DNA from: Bryobacterales bacterium
GTDB taxonomy: Bacteria > Acidobacteriota > Terriglobia > Bryobacterales > Bryobacteraceae
Length of the DNA: 8,527 nucleotides
Direction of reading: 5' to 3'
NCBI GenBank assembly: GCA_003132865.1
Contig: PKYZ01000515.1
Location: 3,096 to 11,622, forward strand
Every line of letters starts with the position of its first letter. The first letter of the stretch is position 1. The notes below the pieces were generated by a model. It searched no databases. It was not told where the DNA came from and saw only the letters and a list, made by a program, of their open reading frames with translations. Below are positions 6,970 through 8,527 of this stretch, one piece after another. The translations under genes and the position numbers were made by a program.

Positions 6970-7126
6970 TGCGGAAACGTAGAAATAGACTATCGCAGAC
7001 GCGCTGCTACTACCACAGATCGTAGTCGCATTTCCCCCCAGCCGGCCGATTCCGGAGACGTAGACACAGACTGTCACGGACGGGCTACACTCGTCTTCCC
7101 TTTCGGCCGATAGGAGAGTAAGGCGG
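6970..7126. promoter_or_regulatory. Divergent promoter region built from a degenerate tandem duplication
   Basis: These 157 nt separate the start of the receptor (minus) from the start of the HEAT gene (plus) and must hold both promoters. Two related blocks begin at 6972 (CGGAAACGTAGAAATAGAC) and 7053 (CGGAGACGTAGACACAGAC). Over 36 aligned bases I count 28 identities. Similarity resumes near their ends (TTTCCCC..CGGCCGAT at 7031-7050 against CTTCCC..CGGCCGAT at 7095-7111), so the second unit looks like a shortened copy of the first. The left block runs up to the receptor ATG. I cannot assign -35/-10 boxes with confidence. The paired blocks are candidate binding sites for a shared regulator. 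Confidence 0.5.
7112..7116 (+). promoter_or_regulatory. Shine-Dalgarno of the HEAT-repeat gene
   Basis: AGGAG lies 10 nt before the ATG at 7127, with a second weaker AAGG at 7120-7123. This supports ATG 7127 as the start. It sits at the right end of the duplicated promoter-region unit. Confidence 0.5.
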
Positions 7127-8392
7127 ATGGCCGCGCCATCCGCAGTGGAACTGCGATCACTTGCGCGGATAGGACGGCTGCGACCGGTGCTTATCAAACT
7201 AGGGCTTAACGACGGACCCCCGCCAGCGGAACCGTGCCTTGAGACGGAAAGTCCCCCGTCTCCGGAGGAGCCGGTATCCTCGCTTGAGGAGCCGCTATCC
7301 TCGCTAGAGGAACCGGTATCCCCGCTTGAGGAACCGGTATCCCCGCTTGAGGAACCGGTATCCTCGCTTGACGAAGCCATCCGACAGCTCGAACTGTCGG
7401 AACTGGAACTTGCCGAATCAACTTTGGTCCCAGAGGCCGCGGCGGTTCAGCACGCCGTGCCGGAGGACGTAGCCGAAGCAGTCGTCTATTGGCTGGCGCT
7501 CTACAGCCGGGGCCCGTCTGAGGCGGCGCGCAAAATTAACGAACTGGCTGCCAAGGCGCCGGAACGGGTGGTGGAGACCTTGCTACCGCTGTACCAGACG
7601 GGAAACCGGGGAGGGACTGCCCGTTTTCTGGCAAGCTTGTTGAGCAACGAGGACAGGACGGTCGCGAAGCTGTGCGATCCGGCCGCCTCTCTGGACGGCT
7701 CCGTCTGCGCCGCCAAGGCGCTGACGCAGCACGAACCGAACTTCTATACGCGCTTCGCCAAGGGCCTGCTCATCGACGATCGGATGACCGAAGCAGCGCG
7801 CCAGCGAGGCCTGACGATTCTGAAGAATCTCGGCAGCGGCGCCCAGCTGATCCCTACGATGATGCAGTTCTTGCAGGATCCAGACGGCCGCATTCGGTCC
7901 AAAGCCGCGCTCATGTTCGGAAAAATCATCTCCGGACGGGGCATCATGGAACGGCTGGTACGCGATGAAGACGCTCGAGTGCGCGCCAACTTGGTGGAGG
8001 GCCTTTGGAACTGCCCAGCCAGTGTTGACTGCCGCCCGCTGTTCCGGCATGCCTTGGAAGATCCTAACCACCGCGTGGTCGCCAATGCGTTGGTCGGTTT
8101 GCATCGCTTGGGGGAAAACCGCGAGGTCGTCGCGCACCTGATCAAAATGGCCCGTCATCCGGAAGCTCTCTTTCGCGCGGCTGTCGCGTGGGTTATGGGC
8201 CAGACCGGTGACAAACGCTATACGGGCGTGTTGCGCCAACTGGTTCGCGACCCAGATCCCCTGGTACGACGCAACGCGCTGCGTTCTCTCGGGCGGATCA
8301 ACCTGGCATGTGCCGGCAACACTGCTTCGGAAAACCATCCCAACAGCGGCACGCAGGGTGACAGCTCCGATCCTGTGGCTACGATCCAATAA
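7127..8392 (+). CDS. HEAT-repeat protein with heptapeptide-repeat linker
   Basis: This is a 421-residue protein without signal peptide or membrane segment, so probably cytoplasmic. Residues 1-30 are a basic, possibly helical start (LRSLARIGRLRPVLIKLGL). Residues 47-81 are five tandem EEPVS(S/P)L heptads, followed by an acidic Leu-rich DEAIRQLELSELELAE stretch (82-97). From about 108 onward the protein is helical. At least five HEAT/PBS-lyase-type helix pairs are visible: around 240-269 (LIPTMMQFLQDPDGRIRSKA), 272-300 (RLVRDEDARVRANLVEGL), 303-330 (HALEDPNHRVVANALVGL), 334-362, and 366-392 (QLVRDPDPLVRRNALRSLG). The D-(P/x)-D-x-x-(V/I)-R signature is repeated. Such solenoids are usually protein-binding scaffolds, and some are phycobilin-lyase-like; no catalytic signature is visible here. 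The C-terminal 27 residues are polar and likely disordered. It is divergent from the outer-membrane receptor; a functional link is unproven. Confidence 0.85.
   Translation: MAAPSAVELRSLARIGRLRPVLIKLGLNDGPPPAEPCLETESPPSPEEPVSSLEEPLSSLEEPVSPLEEPVSPLEEPVSSLDEAIRQLELSELELAESTLVPEAAAVQHAVPEDVAEAVVYWLALYSRGPSEAARKINELAAKAPERVVETLLPLYQTGNRGGTARFLASLLSNEDRTVAKLCDPAASLDGSVCAAKALTQHEPNFYTRFAKGLLIDDRMTEAARQRGLTILKNLGSGAQLIPTMMQFLQDPDGRIRSKAALMFGKIISGRGIMERLVRDEDARVRANLVEGLWNCPASVDCRPLFRHALEDPNHRVVANALVGLHRLGENREVVAHLIKMARHPEALFRAAVAWVMGQTGDKRYTGVLRQLVRDPDPLVRRNALRSLGRINLACAGNTASENHPNSGTQGDSSDPVATIQ
7265..7369 (+). repeat. Five-copy 21-nt tandem repeat coding EEPVS(S/P)L
   Basis: There are five head-to-tail 21-nt units inside the HEAT-repeat gene. 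Units 3 and 4 are identical, and unit 5 differs from them at one base. Units 1 and 2 differ at a few positions (GAGGAG instead of GAGGAA; GCTATC and CTA in unit 2). All units are whole codons, so copy-number change would keep the frame. Near-identity of neighbouring units points to recent slippage or unequal crossover. The Pro in each unit argues for an extended linker rather than a continuous coiled coil. Confidence 0.95.
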
Positions 8393-8527
8393 AGGCAGCC
8401 CGCAGTCGCGCGGATCGTCCTGCGAGCCCGCGGGAGCTTAACCGTTTTGGGGAATGCACCCGCTCGCTTACGCTTGCAGCTCAGTAACCCTTGCGAGATC
8501 AACGCGTCCGTTACCGAGCCGCGACCG
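8393..8527. other. Gene-free tail of the window
   Basis: I see no credible coding frame in the last 135 nt. Just after the HEAT gene stop there is a weak CGCAG (8401-8405)/CTGCG (8420-8424) stem and a CCCGCGGG palindrome at 8427-8434, followed by CCGTTTT. A factor-independent terminator is possible but poorly supported. Confidence 0.4.
8456..8482. repeat. Possible dispersed intergenic repeat (REP-like)
   Basis: The segment CCCGCTCGCTTACGCTTGC has an internal 10-nt periodicity (GCTCGC then GCTTGC). From memory it resembles GCTCGCTTACGCTCG-type elements that recur between genes in some soil and aquatic bacteria. Only one copy is present in this window, so the call rests on recollection and cannot be confirmed here. 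Confidence 0.2.

Noticed and set aside
7265..7369. Tandem repeats considered as a CRISPR array
   Set aside because: Units are contiguous 21-mers without spacers and lie in frame within a coding gene.
7583..8389. Minus-strand open frame of 268 codons opposite the HEAT gene
   Set aside because: It is a shadow of the HEAT-repeat gene, whose repeated helix-pair signatures and ribosome-binding site support the plus strand.

Overview
The window is GC-rich bacterial DNA. Its content points to the Acidobacteriota (Solibacter/Bryobacter-like), although no marker gene is present to prove this. The basis is a very large Oar-type outer-membrane receptor (signal peptide, carboxypeptidase-regulatory-like domain, TonB-type plug, beta barrel ending in Phe), an LssY_C-domain protein with a TrbI/VirB10-like beta domain in front of it, and a small cupin. 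I know this mix mainly from that phylum, so the taxonomic call is inference.

Layout. Positions 21-3436 hold a compact minus-strand cluster. Transcription order is: a truncated cupin paralogue (3436-3194), a GT4 glycosyltransferase (3197-1980), an LssY_C-domain protein (1973-462), and an intact cupin (386-21). The first two overlap by 4 nt (TTGA), the next two are 6 nt apart, and about 75 nt separate the last two, so a single operon is likely. The first 50 codons of the truncated cupin, plus about 25 nt upstream, are a diverged copy of the 5' end of the intact cupin. The operon is therefore bracketed by two copies of a block of about 185 bp. A gene-free stretch (3455-3894) carries a perfect 9-bp inverted repeat right next to the truncated cupin start. 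Next comes the Oar-like receptor (6969-3895, minus strand). A short divergent intergenic region (6970-7126) is built from an imperfect tandem duplication. A plus-strand HEAT-repeat protein (7127-8392) follows; its N-terminal region contains five copies of a 21-nt (7-residue) repeat. The last 135 nt hold no recognisable gene.

How the genes may work together. The glycosyltransferase probably works at the inner face of the inner membrane on a lipid or polysaccharide acceptor. The LssY_C protein, with its hydrophobic N-terminus, may act in the envelope in the same process. The cupin looks like a small accessory or sensory barrel without the classical metal ligands. The receptor and the HEAT protein share a divergent promoter region and could be co-regulated, but nothing in the sequence shows a direct functional link. 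I see no CRISPR array, tRNA, rRNA, transposase or phage gene. No complete novel system can be demonstrated. The most unusual items are the bracketing cupin duplication, the repeat-built divergent promoter region, and the minisatellite-encoded heptapeptide tract.
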